A stretch of 9,627 bases of DNA from Candidatus Dadabacteria bacterium (GCA_003695505.1 RFIY01000099.1:1-9627), one strand, 5' to 3'. Shown: positions 1 to 6,528, counted from the stretch's first letter. Notes: generated by a model from the sequence alone, not told the origin. Numbers and translations: made by a program.

Positions 1-1665
1 CTCTGGGAATGGGATGTCCCGGATGATCGTCTCGACGTATCTGAGCGATGGTGGCAACTGCTGGGTTTCGAAGCCCCACCCCCGGGGGACGGCACGATCG
101 AAGAATGGTACAGTCGGGTGCACCCGGCGGATCTGGGCCGCCTGCGCAGCCTGATCGGCGAATTCATTCGCCAGGACAATGCCGATGGTTACATTCAGGA
201 TGTTGTACGGGTATTGCGCAAGGACGGGCTCTGGACCTGGATGCGCATGCGCGCCGTCGCAGAGCGCGATGCTCAGGGTGTTGCCGTGCGGCTCGCAGGC
301 ACGATGAGCCCGATGCGTGGCGACGGGGCATGGGACTGGCTGACGGGCTTGCCCAATCGGCTGCTGTTCGAGGAGCAGGCCGCATCAAGCGCGACGCATC
401 TGGCCGAGGGGCAGACGGGTGCCATCATTTATCTCGGCATCGACCGACTCAGTGCGCTGAACGAGGCCATGGGGCACGGCGCCGGCGATCGCGCTCTGCT
501 AACGATCGCATCACGGATTGAAGCCGCGCTACGGCCGGGCGACATCGCCGGTCGGTTCAGTGGCGACGAATTCGCGGTCTGTCTGTCCTCCGTCCCTGAC
601 GCGGCCTTTGCGCACGCATTCGCCCGGCAGTTGCTACTGGGGATTGCACAGCCGCAGCGAGATGGAGAGCAACAGTACAGTCTGACCGCCAGCGCGGGAC
701 TTGCATTATTCGAGGGGGCGGCGGGAGAGCGGGCGAGCCGGGCGATCGATGAGGCTCGTGCGGCGATGTATGCGGCCAAAGAGGCCGGTGGTAACGAACT
801 CGTCGAGTACCAGACCGGCATGAAGGAGTCGCTGCAAAAAGCCGTTTCACTGCAACGCGCGCTGACGCGGGCGCTGCGCGACGAGGAGTTTGAGCTGTGG
901 TATCAGCCAATCTATCGACTTGGACGGATACGTCGCCTGGCCGGATTCGAAGCGCTGATTCGCTGGAGTCCCACGCGGGACGGGGGGCTCTACCGCAGTC
1001 GTGATGTGATTGCGCCTGCCCATTTCATTCCGTTTGCCGAAGAATCCGGGCAGATCGTGGACATTGGTGCCTGGGTGATTGGCGAGGCCTTGCGTCAGAT
1101 GCGCGCCTGGTTCGATGAGCTTGGCCTTTCACGTCTGCCGGCCATCAGCGTCAATCTGTCTGCCCGGCAGTTTGCCGACACGCGACTGGTCGGGCTGGTG
1201 CAGGACGAGATCATTCGTAGTGGCCTGCCCGCTCAGCTTCTTCGTTTCGAGTTGACCGAGACGATGCTCGTTCAGGACGTTCGCGTGTCATTGCAGCGCA
1301 TGAATGCACTCCGGAAAATCGGCGTGTCTCTGGTGCTTGATGACTTTGGCACGGGTTATTCGTCGCTGAGCTACCTGCATCAGTACCCGGTCAATGCCCT
1401 CAAGATCGATCAGAGTTTTGTTCGCGGCATCGATGTCGCACCCGAGAAGCAGAAAATCGTCCGCATGATCACAATGCTCGCGCGGACGCTCGAGCTCGAT
1501 GTTGTTGCCGAAGGCGTTGAAAACCGGGCGCACCTGCGGCTGGTGCGGAAACTCGGCTGTGGATACGGGCAGGGGATGCTGCTTGGGCGGCCAGCGACCG
1601 CGGCCGCAACCGCGGAGCTGCTGCGCACATCGAATCTCGACCCTCGTACTACGCATTCGCGCTGA
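1..1665 (+). CDS. PAS-GGDEF-EAL cyclic-di-GMP signalling protein, 5' end cut by the window
   Basis: The frame is open from base 1 and stops at 1663-1665 (TGA), giving 554 visible residues; the true start lies upstream. Residues 1-103 look like the end of a PAS_3-type sensor domain (LWEWD near the start, then W-Y-x-x-V-H-P-x-D, then W-T-W-M-R). GGDEF follows: DWLTGLPNR at 112-120, I-site R178-P-G-D181 exactly five residues before SGDEF at 187-191. The first Gly of the signature is therefore Ser, a variant that can still be active. EAL begins around 285, with E317-A-L-I-R321. N385, E417, D447-D448, K468, E504 and Q524 keep the spacing of the RocR active site, and loop 6 (DDFGTGYSSL) is intact. 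Phosphodiesterase activity is therefore likely; cyclase activity is possible, or GGDEF may act as a GTP sensor. A GTG at 118 would start a shorter product but would cut through the PAS fold. The gene is separated from the ribosomal cluster by a tRNA and is probably its own transcript. Confidence 0.95.
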   Translation, partial: LWEWDVPDDRLDVSERWWQLLGFEAPPPGDGTIEEWYSRVHPADLGRLRSLIGEFIRQDNADGYIQDVVRVLRKDGLWTWMRMRAVAERDAQGVAVRLAGTMSPMRGDGAWDWLTGLPNRLLFEEQAASSATHLAEGQTGAIIYLGIDRLSALNEAMGHGAGDRALLTIASRIEAALRPGDIAGRFSGDEFAVCLSSVPDAAFAHAFARQLLLGIAQPQRDGEQQYSLTASAGLALFEGAAGERASRAIDEARAAMYAAKEAGGNELVEYQTGMKESLQKAVSLQRALTRALRDEEFELWYQPIYRLGRIRRLAGFEALIRWSPTRDGGLYRSRDVIAPAHFIPFAEESGQIVDIGAWVIGEALRQMRAWFDELGLSRLPAISVNLSARQFADTRLVGLVQDEIIRSGLPAQLLRFELTETMLVQDVRVSLQRMNALRKIGVSLVLDDFGTGYSSLSYLHQYPVNALKIDQSFVRGIDVAPEKQKIVRMITMLARTLELDVVAEGVENRAHLRLVRKLGCGYGQGMLLGRPATAAATAELLRTSNLDPRTTHSR

Positions 1666-1699
1666 CCGATACAATTGGTGGTTGGCTGGACGTGAGGAT

Positions 1700-1728
1700 T
1701 TGCAGGGCGGCGCGATGTTTGTCAAAAT
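1700..1728 (+). promoter_or_regulatory. weak candidate sigma70-type promoter for tRNA-Thr
   Basis: TTGCAG (1700-1705) and CAAAAT (1723-1728) are separated by 17 bp. They match the consensus hexamers at 3/6 and 4/6, which would place a transcript start about 45 nt before the tRNA. The match is poor and rests on position and spacing only. A 7-bp stem (1741-1747 with 1766-1772, including one G-T pair) lies between it and the tRNA and could belong to the precursor leader. I see no other gene in 1666-1779 and no U-tract terminator for the upstream gene. Confidence 0.2.
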
Positions 1729-1779
1729 AGTTCGTCTTTGCAGCGTCCGTCCGGAGTCCTGGTCTGGCGCTGACAGATT

Positions 1780-1850
<71 letters not shown>

Positions 1851-1851
<1 letters not shown>

Positions 1852-1879
1852 TGCGTCGTTGACATTTGCGTGATAACAT
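1851..1879 (+). promoter_or_regulatory. candidate promoter for the tuf-rpoB cluster
   Basis: TTGCGT (1851-1856) lies 17 bp before TAACAT (1874-1879), which is preceded by TG one base away (1871-1872), the extended -10 form. A perfect TTGACA also occurs at 1859-1864, but its best partner at 17 bp is TCGGAT (1882-1887), only 3/6. Either arrangement would start RNA near 1886-1895 and leave a tuf leader of roughly 230 nt. The site abuts the tRNA 3' end. tuf could equally be co-transcribed with the tRNA, as in E. coli thrT-tufB. Confidence 0.35.
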
Positions 1880-2016
1880 ATTCGGATTCAACTGGTGCGC
1901 CACACTGCGCGCAATTCCGGATTTCCTCCTGAGACAAGGCCGACAACGCGAACGCCGCGTTCCGGGGTGGAATGTCCGGTCGGGTGCCTCTACCGCCCGG
2001 GTGCGGAGTCGCGTGC

Positions 2017-2109
2017 ATGTTCGGTGGCCAGGTGAGTCTGTGTCGGTGGGCAGGTGCCCCCGGCGAATGTACGGAACAATTACTGAAACGAATCGCAAGA
2101 TTGTCCTAA
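2017..2109 (+). CDS. possible 30-codon upstream ORF ending at the tuf Shine-Dalgarno
   Basis: ATG at 2017 is preceded by GGAG (2005-2008) at 8 nt spacing. The frame runs 30 codons to TAA at 2107-2109, which is the first part of the TAAGGAGG before tuf, so the stop ends 13 nt before the EF-Tu ATG. An in-frame ATG at 1972 would give 45 codons but has no well-spaced ribosome binding site. The peptide begins [11 protein letters not shown] and ends LLKRIARLS; it has no recognisable domain. Third-position GC is not clearly raised, so codon use does not support it. It could be a leader peptide coupling translation into tuf, or chance. Confidence 0.15.
   Translation: MFGGQVSLCRWAGAPGECTEQLLKRIARLS
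2021..2056 (+). repeat. 14-bp imperfect direct repeat in the tuf leader
   Basis: TCGGTGGCCAGGTG (2021-2034) recurs as TCGGTGGGCAGGTG (2043-2056), identical at 13 of 14 bases, with starts 22 bp apart. That is close to two helical turns, so both copies would face the same side of the DNA. The offset is not a multiple of three, so it is not a peptide repeat of the short ORF that overlaps it. It could be a small tandem duplication or a paired binding site. Confidence 0.45.
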
Positions 2110-2114
2110 GGAGG
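2107..2114 (+). promoter_or_regulatory. strong ribosome binding site of tuf
   Basis: TAAGGAGG is a full match to the complement of the 16S rRNA 3' end and lies 8 nt before the ATG at 2123. It fixes the EF-Tu start and fits very high expression. It is the strongest such site in the window. Confidence 0.9.
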
Positions 2115-2122
2115 AGTCCAGC

Positions 2123-3316
2123 ATGGGCAAGGAGAAATTCGAACGCAGCAAGCCGCACGTCAACATTGGGACGATCGGCCACGTTGACCACGGCAAGACG
2201 ACACTGACGGCGGCGATTTCACACTGCCTGTCGCTGCGCGGTCTGGCGAGCGAAGTCGCCTTCGACAACATCGACAAGGCTCCGGAAGAGCGTGAGCGTG
2301 GGATCACGATCGCGACGGCGCACATCGAGTACGAGACGGACAAGCGTCACTATGCTCACGTGGACTGCCCCGGTCACGCCGACTATGTCAAGAACATGAT
2401 TACCGGTGCGGCGCAAATGGACGGCGCGATCCTCGTCGTCAGCGCGACCGACGGTCCAATGCCCCAGACGCGTGAGCACATCCTGCTCGCCCGCCAGGTT
2501 GGCGTGCCGTATATCGTCGTGTTCATGAACAAGGTCGATATGGTCGATGATGAAGAGCTGCTGGATCTGGTCGAGCTCGAAATTCGTGAGCTGCTCAGCA
2601 CATACGAGTTTCCGGGTGACGACACGCCGGTGATTCGCGGTTCGGCGCTGAAGGCGCTTGAAGCGACCAGCCCGGATGACGAATGGGCCAAGAAGATTTA
2701 CGAGCTGATGGATGCCTGCGACGAATACATCGCAGAGCCCGAGCGTGACATCGACAAGCCGTTCCTGATGCCGATCGAAGACGTCTTCACGATCCAGGGT
2801 CGTGGTACCGTCGTAACCGGGCGGATCGAGCGGGGTCGCGTCCAGCTTGGTGATGAAATCGAAATCGTCGGTTTCGGCGAAACGAAAAAGACGACGGTTA
2901 CCGGTATCGAAATGTTCCGCAAGGAGCTGGACGAAGGTCTTGCTGGTGACAACGCGGGTATCCTGCTGCGTGGCATCAAGCGGGATGAAGTCGAGCGTGG
3001 ACAGGTTCTCGCGAAGCCCGGTTCGATTACACCGCACCGCAAGTTCGAAGCCGAAGTTTATGTATTGACCAAGGAAGAAGGTGGCCGTCACAAGCCGTTC
3101 TTCTCCGGCTACCGTCCGCAGTTCTACTTCCGGACGACGGACGTGACCGGAACGATTACCCTGCCCGAAGGCACCGAAATGTGCATGCCGGGTGACAACA
3201 CCAAAATGGTCGTCGAGCTGTTGACGGACGTGGCGATGGAGGAAGGCCTCCGTTTCGCGATCCGTGAAGGTGGACGGACGGTTGGTGCCGGTGTCGTTTC
3301 CAAGGTGATCGAGTAG
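2123..3316 (+). CDS. tuf: elongation factor Tu
   Basis: This 397-residue GTPase carries aminoacyl-tRNA to the ribosomal A site; E. coli EF-Tu is 394. The start follows the TAAGGAGG site. In the G domain: P-loop GHVDHGKT (19-26), switch I RGITI with T62, DCPGH with catalytic H85 (81-85), NKVD (136-139) and SAL (174-176). The beta-barrel domains II and III follow, with GRGTVVTGR in domain II and the conserved [10 protein letters not shown] near the C-terminus. Q125, at the interface where kirromycin-type resistance changes map in E. coli, keeps its usual identity. It is the first protein gene of the cluster. Only 22 nt separate it from rpmG, with no terminator between, unlike E. coli tufB. A second tuf copy elsewhere in the genome is common but cannot be judged here. 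Confidence 0.99.
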   Translation: MGKEKFERSKPHVNIGTIGHVDHGKTTLTAAISHCLSLRGLASEVAFDNIDKAPEERERGITIATAHIEYETDKRHYAHVDCPGHADYVKNMITGAAQMDGAILVVSATDGPMPQTREHILLARQVGVPYIVVFMNKVDMVDDEELLDLVELEIRELLSTYEFPGDDTPVIRGSALKALEATSPDDEWAKKIYELMDACDEYIAEPERDIDKPFLMPIEDVFTIQGRGTVVTGRIERGRVQLGDEIEIVGFGETKKTTVTGIEMFRKELDEGLAGDNAGILLRGIKRDEVERGQVLAKPGSITPHRKFEAEVYVLTKEEGGRHKPFFSGYRPQFYFRTTDVTGTITLPEGTEMCMPGDNTKMVVELLTDVAMEEGLRFAIREGGRTVGAGVVSKVIE

Positions 3317-3338
3317 TCCCGGAAAAACGGACAATACA

Positions 3339-3488
3339 GTGCGAGTAATCATCCAACTGGCGTGCCAGGAGTGCAAGCGGCGGAACTACAGCACGACGAA
3401 GAACAAGCGTACGACCAGCGGTCGTATCGAACTTCGAAAGTACTGCAAGTTCTGTCGCGAGCACACCGCGCACAAAGAAACCCGCTGA
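3339..3488 (+). CDS. rpmG: 50S ribosomal protein L33, zinc-binding form
   Basis: This 49-residue protein starts at GTG (3339) and stops with TGA at 3486-3488. The frame has a stop at 3306 and no ATG before the GTG, so GTG is the only sensible start. L33 sits near the exit site of the large subunit. Four cysteines in two CxxC pairs (C9/C12 and C36/C39) mark the zinc-ribbon (C+) form, and the basic middle ([16 protein letters not shown]) is typical. The Shine-Dalgarno is weak (a CGGA at 3328-3331, 7 nt before the start). It sits 22 nt after tuf and 9 nt before secE. Many bacteria carry rpmG at this place, often followed by tRNA-Trp, which is absent here. Confidence 0.96.
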   Translation: MRVIIQLACQECKRRNYSTTKNKRTTSGRIELRKYCKFCREHTAHKETR

Positions 3489-3497
3489 GGTAGCGCG

Positions 3498-3689
3498 ATG
3501 GCGTCGATCTCCAGTATCGCCCAGTTCCTGCGCGAGGTGCAGGCCGAGGCGAAGCGGGTGCAGTGGCCCGATGCCCGGCAGACCATGGTGACGACGTCCG
3601 TCGTGCTGGTGTTTGTCCTGGTGACGGCCCTGTTCCTGTTCGGAGTCGATAGCACCATCTCGCTCCTGATGAAATGGGTATTGAAGTGA
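3498..3689 (+). CDS. secE: preprotein translocase subunit SecE, short single-span form
   Basis: SecE clamps the two halves of the SecY channel in the inner membrane. This 63-residue protein has an amphipathic N-terminal helix (about 5-22) ending in the family signature E17-A-K-R-V-x-W23-P24, then one hydrophobic segment at about 31-50. E. coli SecE has three membrane spans; this minimal one-span form is the usual type elsewhere. GAGG (3487-3490), overlapping the rpmG stop, lies 7 nt before the ATG and suggests coupled translation. Its last codons overlap the start of nusG, the standard secE-nusG pairing. Confidence 0.97.
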   Translation: MASISSIAQFLREVQAEAKRVQWPDARQTMVTTSVVLVFVLVTALFLFGVDSTISLLMKWVLK

Positions 3690-4252
3690 CAGGCTCCGAG
3701 CAGGCTGCCGAATCGGCCGAACAACCATTCCGCTGGTACGCGCTCCAGGTTTTTTCCGGACACGAAAACAAGGTCCGTGAGCTGATCGAGGAACGTGCGC
3801 GTGCTGAAGGCTACGACGATCGCATCGTGGAAGTCCTTCTTCCCGTCGAGAACGTTGTCGAGGTGGTTCGTGGCAAGAAGCGGCAGAGCAAGCGGAAATT
3901 TTTTCCAGGCTACCTGCTCGTGCGCATGCAACTGGACGACGATACCTGGGGGTTCATCAAGAAGATTGGCCGGGTGACCGGTTTTGTCGGAGACGCGTCG
4001 CGACCGGTGGCGATTCCGGACGAAGATGTCGAGCGCATCGTGTCCCGGATCGAAAAGGGCAAAGAAGAACCACAACTACGTATTCGCTTTGAACCAGGCG
4101 AGAACGTGCGCGTGATCGAAGGCCCATTCGCCAACTTTACTGGCGTCATTCAGGAAGTGAACGACGAGAAGGGCAAGATCCAGGTCATGGTCAGTATCTT
4201 TGGGCGGAACACGCCAGTGGAACTCGACTTTACCGAAGTTGAAAAGGTCTAG
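3674..4252 (+). CDS. nusG: transcription elongation/antitermination factor NusG
   Basis: NusG binds RNA polymerase through its N-terminal domain, and S10 or Rho through its KOW domain. From the ATG at 3674 the protein has 192 residues. The NGN domain begins at W21-Y-A-L-Q-V and includes [13 protein letters not shown]. The KOW domain is about 138-192, with the GPFANFTG loop from G150. The ATG overlaps secE by 16 nt and has no visible Shine-Dalgarno. An in-frame GTG at 3686 forms a GTGA 4-nt overlap with the secE stop and would give 188 residues. Both leave the NGN domain whole, so the start is undecided; translational coupling to secE is likely either way. The stop at 4250-4252 is 4 nt before rplK. 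Confidence 0.98.
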   Translation: MGIEVTGSEQAAESAEQPFRWYALQVFSGHENKVRELIEERARAEGYDDRIVEVLLPVENVVEVVRGKKRQSKRKFFPGYLLVRMQLDDDTWGFIKKIGRVTGFVGDASRPVAIPDEDVERIVSRIEKGKEEPQLRIRFEPGENVRVIEGPFANFTGVIQEVNDEKGKIQVMVSIFGRNTPVELDFTEVEKV

Positions 4253-4256
4253 GACC

Positions 4257-4682
4257 GTGGCAAAGAAAATCGAAGGCTATATCAACCTGCAAATCCCGGC
4301 AGGGCAGGCGAATCCCTCTCCGCCCATCGGGCCGGCGCTTGGTCGGTATGGCGTCAACATTATGGAGTTCTGCAAGGCGTTCAATGCTGCGACGCAGGAC
4401 CAGGCTGGCTGGATTATTCCGGTTGTGATCACGGTATACGCCGACCGGTCGTTTACATTCATTACGAAGACGCCGCCGGCATCCGACCTGCTCAAGAAGG
4501 CTGCGAAGCTCAAGAAGGGCTCGAGTACGCCGAACACTGTGAAGGTCGCGAAGCTGACCCAGGATCAGATCCGGGAGATCGCCGAACGGAAGATGGCCGA
4601 TCTGAACGCCCACGACATCGAGGCCGCGATGCGCATGATCGAGGGCACCGCGCGCTCGATGGGTATCACGGTCGAGGGCTGA
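4257..4682 (+). CDS. rplK: 50S ribosomal protein L11
   Basis: L11 forms the base of the GTPase-associated centre with 23S rRNA and is the target site of thiostrepton-type drugs. The start chosen is GTG at 4257, giving [16 protein letters not shown] and 141 residues, the family's usual length. An upstream ATG at 4200 would add 19 residues overlapping nusG with no family match. The N-terminal domain has [16 protein letters not shown] and [13 protein letters not shown]. The usual Gln after GPALG is Arg here. The C-terminal rRNA-binding domain (about 72-141) has [23 protein letters not shown] possible Shine-Dalgarno, AAAAGGT (4242-4248), lies within the end of nusG, 8 nt before the GTG. Only 12 nt separate it from rplA, the classic L11 pair. 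Confidence 0.97.
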   Translation: MAKKIEGYINLQIPAGQANPSPPIGPALGRYGVNIMEFCKAFNAATQDQAGWIIPVVITVYADRSFTFITKTPPASDLLKKAAKLKKGSSTPNTVKVAKLTQDQIREIAERKMADLNAHDIEAAMRMIEGTARSMGITVEG

Positions 4683-4694
4683 GGAGTCTGAACC

Positions 4695-5387
4695 ATGAGT
4701 AAACACGGAAAACGATACGAAGCGGCGAAGGCGCTGATCGATAGCGACCGGACGTATTCGCCGGAAGAGGCCGTTGCCCTGCTGAAGCAGATGCCGCCCG
4801 CCAGGTTTGACGAGACCATCCTGGCGACGGTTGCGCTCGGGATCGACCCCACGAAGAACGATCAGATGGTGCGATCGAGTGTGCTGCTGCCGAAGGGACT
4901 CGGCAAGACACGCCGTGTCGCGGTTTTTGCAAAAGGCGAAAAGGCGCAGGAGGCTGAGGCGGCCGGCGCGGACGTCGTTGGCCTCGAAGATCTCGTCGAG
5001 AAGGTTGGTGAAGGCTGGACCGAATTTGACGTCGCGATCGCAACGCCCGATGTCATGGGGCAGGTCGCGAAGGTCGCGAAAATTCTCGGTCCACGCGGGC
5101 TGATGCCCAATCCGAAGGCCGGTACGGTGACGTTTGATATTGCCGACGCGGTACGCGAGGCCAAGGCCGGGAAGGTTGAGTTTCGCGCCGACAAGGGCGC
5201 CAACATTCACGTTCCGATCGGGCGCAAGAGCTTTGCCGAAGATGATCTGCGGGAAAACCTCGATGCGCTGATGGATGCGCTGATGCGCGCCAAACCTTCG
5301 TCTTCGAAGGGGCAGTATCTTCGCCGTGTCTGGTTGTCGCCAGCGATGGGGCCATCCATTCAGGTAGACCCCGCTAGCTGGCGCTGA
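4695..5387 (+). CDS. rplA: 50S ribosomal protein L1
   Basis: L1 forms the mobile stalk on the E-site side of the large subunit and helps release deacylated tRNA. In E. coli it also represses its own operon by binding the rplK leader mRNA. The protein has 230 residues, close to the usual bacterial length. The start ATG is preceded by GAGGAG (4681-4686), which overlaps the rplK stop. Recognisable segments are the N-terminal KHGKRYEAAKALID, the two-domain hinge region, KILGPRGLMPNPKAGTV and the C-terminal KGQYLRRVWLSPAMGPSI. It lies 12 nt after rplK and 22 nt before rplJ, so all four stalk genes sit in one run. I did not identify an L1-binding mRNA mimic upstream of rplK. Confidence 0.98.
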   Translation: MSKHGKRYEAAKALIDSDRTYSPEEAVALLKQMPPARFDETILATVALGIDPTKNDQMVRSSVLLPKGLGKTRRVAVFAKGEKAQEAEAAGADVVGLEDLVEKVGEGWTEFDVAIATPDVMGQVAKVAKILGPRGLMPNPKAGTVTFDIADAVREAKAGKVEFRADKGANIHVPIGRKSFAEDDLRENLDALMDALMRAKPSSSKGQYLRRVWLSPAMGPSIQVDPASWR

Positions 5388-5409
5388 GCCGCATAAAAGG
5401 ATATTCACC

Positions 5410-5940
5410 ATGAATAGAGAACAAAAAGCCCAGCTCATCGACGAGCTACAGCAGCGGCTGTCCCAGGCTGCCGGCGTGTTCCTGACGGATTTCACGGGCC
5501 TGTCTGTTGCCGAAACGCAGCAACTGCGTGGGCAACTGCGCGAAGCTGGCGGCGTGCAGTTCACGGTGGTCAAGAACACCCTGTTGAAACGCTCGCTCGA
5601 AGGCACCCCGTTTGCGGATGCGCTCGAAGAGATGCTGGTGGGGCCGAACGCGGTTGTCCTCGCGGACGATGTCGTGGCCGCCGCCAAGGCGCTCGTGAAC
5701 TTCCTCAAGGAAAGCGACAGCAGTCTCAAGATCAAGGGCGGGGCGCTGGGTAGCGATGTCCTGACCGCCGAACAGGTCGAGGCCTTGTCGAAGATGGCTT
5801 CGCGCGAAGAATTGATTGCGAAGTTCGTCGGCTTGTTGCAAACGCCGCTGAGAAATTTTGCCACTGTACTTCAGGCTCCGCTGCGCGATATTGCCTCTGT
5901 ATTGCGCCAGCTTGAGCAACAGAAGTCCGAGGCGTCCTGA
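5410..5940 (+). CDS. rplJ: 50S ribosomal protein L10
   Basis: L10 anchors the L7/L12 dimers to the ribosome. The 176-residue protein starts at ATG after AAAAGGA (5395-5401, 8 nt spacing). The N-terminal rRNA-binding domain has VFLTDFTGLSV, VVKNTLLKRSLEGT and a GPNAVV loop. The C-terminal helix, which binds L7/L12, shows three successive 11-residue segments: FVGLLQTPLRN (139-149), FATVLQAPLRD (150-160) and IASVLRQLEQQ (161-171). Three segments are known in families with three L7/L12 dimers per L10, against two in E. coli, so a heptameric stalk is inferred. The gap to rplA is only 22 nt, with no room for the long L10-binding leader found in E. coli. Confidence 0.98.
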   Translation: MNREQKAQLIDELQQRLSQAAGVFLTDFTGLSVAETQQLRGQLREAGGVQFTVVKNTLLKRSLEGTPFADALEEMLVGPNAVVLADDVVAAAKALVNFLKESDSSLKIKGGALGSDVLTAEQVEALSKMASREELIAKFVGLLQTPLRNFATVLQAPLRDIASVLRQLEQQKSEAS

Positions 5941-5970
5941 ACACGAATCCGATCTACAAGGAGAAAGACG

Positions 5971-6363
5971 ATGGCGAAGCTGTCCAAAGAAGACATTCTT
6001 GAATATTTGAAAGAAGCGACGATTGTCGAGTTGAACGAACTCGTCAACGCGATCGAAGAAGAGTTTGGCATCTCGGCGGCCATGCCCGTCGCGGTTGCCG
6101 CCGGTGCGCCGGCCGCGGGTGGTGCGGAGGGCGGCGGCGAAGCCGCGGCACCGTCCGAGGTCAGCGTCGTGCTGACCGCTGCTGGTGGCCAGAAGATCCA
6201 GGTGATCAAGGTCGTGCGGCAAATCACCGGACTTGGGCTGAAGGAAGCCAAGGAACTGGTCGATGGCGCACCGTCGCCGGTCAAGGAAGGTATTCCGCCC
6301 GAGGAAGCCGAAAAGATCAAGGCGGAACTCGAGGAAGCTGGCGCGACCGTCGAGATCAAGTAA
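5971..6363 (+). CDS. rplL: 50S ribosomal protein L7/L12
   Basis: L7/L12 is the multicopy stalk protein that recruits elongation factors and stimulates their GTPase activity. AAGGAG (5958-5963) lies 7 nt before the ATG. The 130-residue protein has an N-terminal dimerisation helix region (1-36), an Ala/Gly/Pro-rich flexible hinge (about 38-62, very Gly-rich at 50-56) and the C-terminal factor-binding domain from about 63. That domain has [22 protein letters not shown] (80-101), the surface that contacts EF-Tu and EF-G. The hinge is longer than that of E. coli L12 (about 120 residues in total). The stop is TAA. A 165-nt spacer with strong hairpins follows before rpoB. Confidence 0.98.
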   Translation: MAKLSKEDILEYLKEATIVELNELVNAIEEEFGISAAMPVAVAAGAPAAGGAEGGGEAAAPSEVSVVLTAAGGQKIQVIKVVRQITGLGLKEAKELVDGAPSPVKEGIPPEEAEKIKAELEEAGATVEIK

Positions 6364-6410
6364 AGACTCGCTGTCTTTGCACCCGTTTTGCCAGCAGGCA
6401 GTTGGTACAA

Positions 6411-6447
6411 CCCGAAGCGTGGGCGGATTTGTCGCCCACGCTTCGGG
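6411..6447 (+). promoter_or_regulatory. perfect 15-bp hairpin between rplL and rpoB; candidate attenuator or RNA-processing site
   Basis: CCCGAAGCGTGGGCG (6411-6425) and CGCCCACGCTTCGGG (6433-6447) are exact reverse complements around the 7-nt loop GATTTGT. The downstream bases are ATTCGTGCG, so there is no U-tract and this is not a standard intrinsic terminator. In E. coli the rplL-rpoB gap holds a partial attenuator and an RNase III cut site, which lower rpoB expression relative to the ribosomal genes. The position here suggests a similar role, by inference only. Confidence 0.6.
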
Positions 6448-6470
6448 ATTCGTGCGTCCTGCGGGCCCAG

Positions 6471-6494
6471 ACCGGCAAGCGCTCGCTCGCCGGT
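6471..6494 (+). promoter_or_regulatory. second, smaller hairpin before rpoB
   Basis: ACCGGC (6471-6476) pairs with GCCGGT (6489-6494). Inside, after one mismatch, AGC (6478-6480) can pair with GCT (6485-6487). It ends 20 nt before the rpoB Shine-Dalgarno and leaves that site free. No T-run follows. It may shape the rpoB leader or be chance in GC-rich DNA. Confidence 0.35.
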
Positions 6495-6528
6495 ACGCAA
6501 TGCGTAGCTGCACCGAGGAGGTAGGCAC

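Larger units (their letters stand above)
1852..2122 (+). other. 271-nt tuf leader with several small hairpins
   Basis: This is the longest stretch without an established gene. Inverted repeats seen: TGCGC/GCGCA (1896-1900 with 1909-1913); AACGCG/CGCGTT (1945-1950 with 1956-1961, 5-nt loop); CGGGTG/CGCCCG (1981-1986 with 1994-1999, one T-G pair, 7-nt loop); GGGC/GCCC (2048-2051 with 2056-2059). GGAACAAT (2073-2080) can pair with ATTGTCC (2100-2106) through one bulged A, with its right arm ending where the tuf Shine-Dalgarno begins. None is followed by a run of T, so none looks like an intrinsic terminator. I do not recognise a known riboswitch or protein-binding leader here. Confidence 0.4.

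Noticed and set aside
118-120. GTG as the true start of the GGDEF-EAL gene.
   Set aside because: The frame is open to base 1 and the preceding residues continue the PAS domain, so the start lies before the window.
1665-1679. ACCGA/TTGGT hairpin right after the GGDEF-EAL stop as a terminator.
   Set aside because: Only five pairs including a G-T, and no run of T follows.
1859-1887. Perfect TTGACA as the main -35 of a tuf promoter.
   Set aside because: No good -10 lies 16-18 bp downstream; the best is TCGGAT (3/6). The nearby extended -10 fits better with TTGCGT at 1851.
1866-2207. A 113-codon + strand frame across the tuf leader and the start of tuf.
   Set aside because: It overlaps the EF-Tu start in another frame, has no ribosome binding site and gives a low-complexity Arg-rich product.
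3317-3338. CCG/CGG inverted repeat around GAAAAA between tuf and rpmG as a terminator.
   Set aside because: Three to four pairs only and no T-run; the gap looks like a plain operon spacer.
4200-4256. N-terminal extension of L11 from the upstream ATG at 4200.
   Set aside because: The added 19 residues overlap the end of nusG and have no family counterpart; the GTG at 4257 gives the standard 141-residue L11.
6376-6411. Internal rpoB promoter using TACAAC (6406-6411) as a -10.
   Set aside because: No -35-like hexamer lies at acceptable spacing; TTGCAC is 23 bp away and TTTTGC 14 bp.
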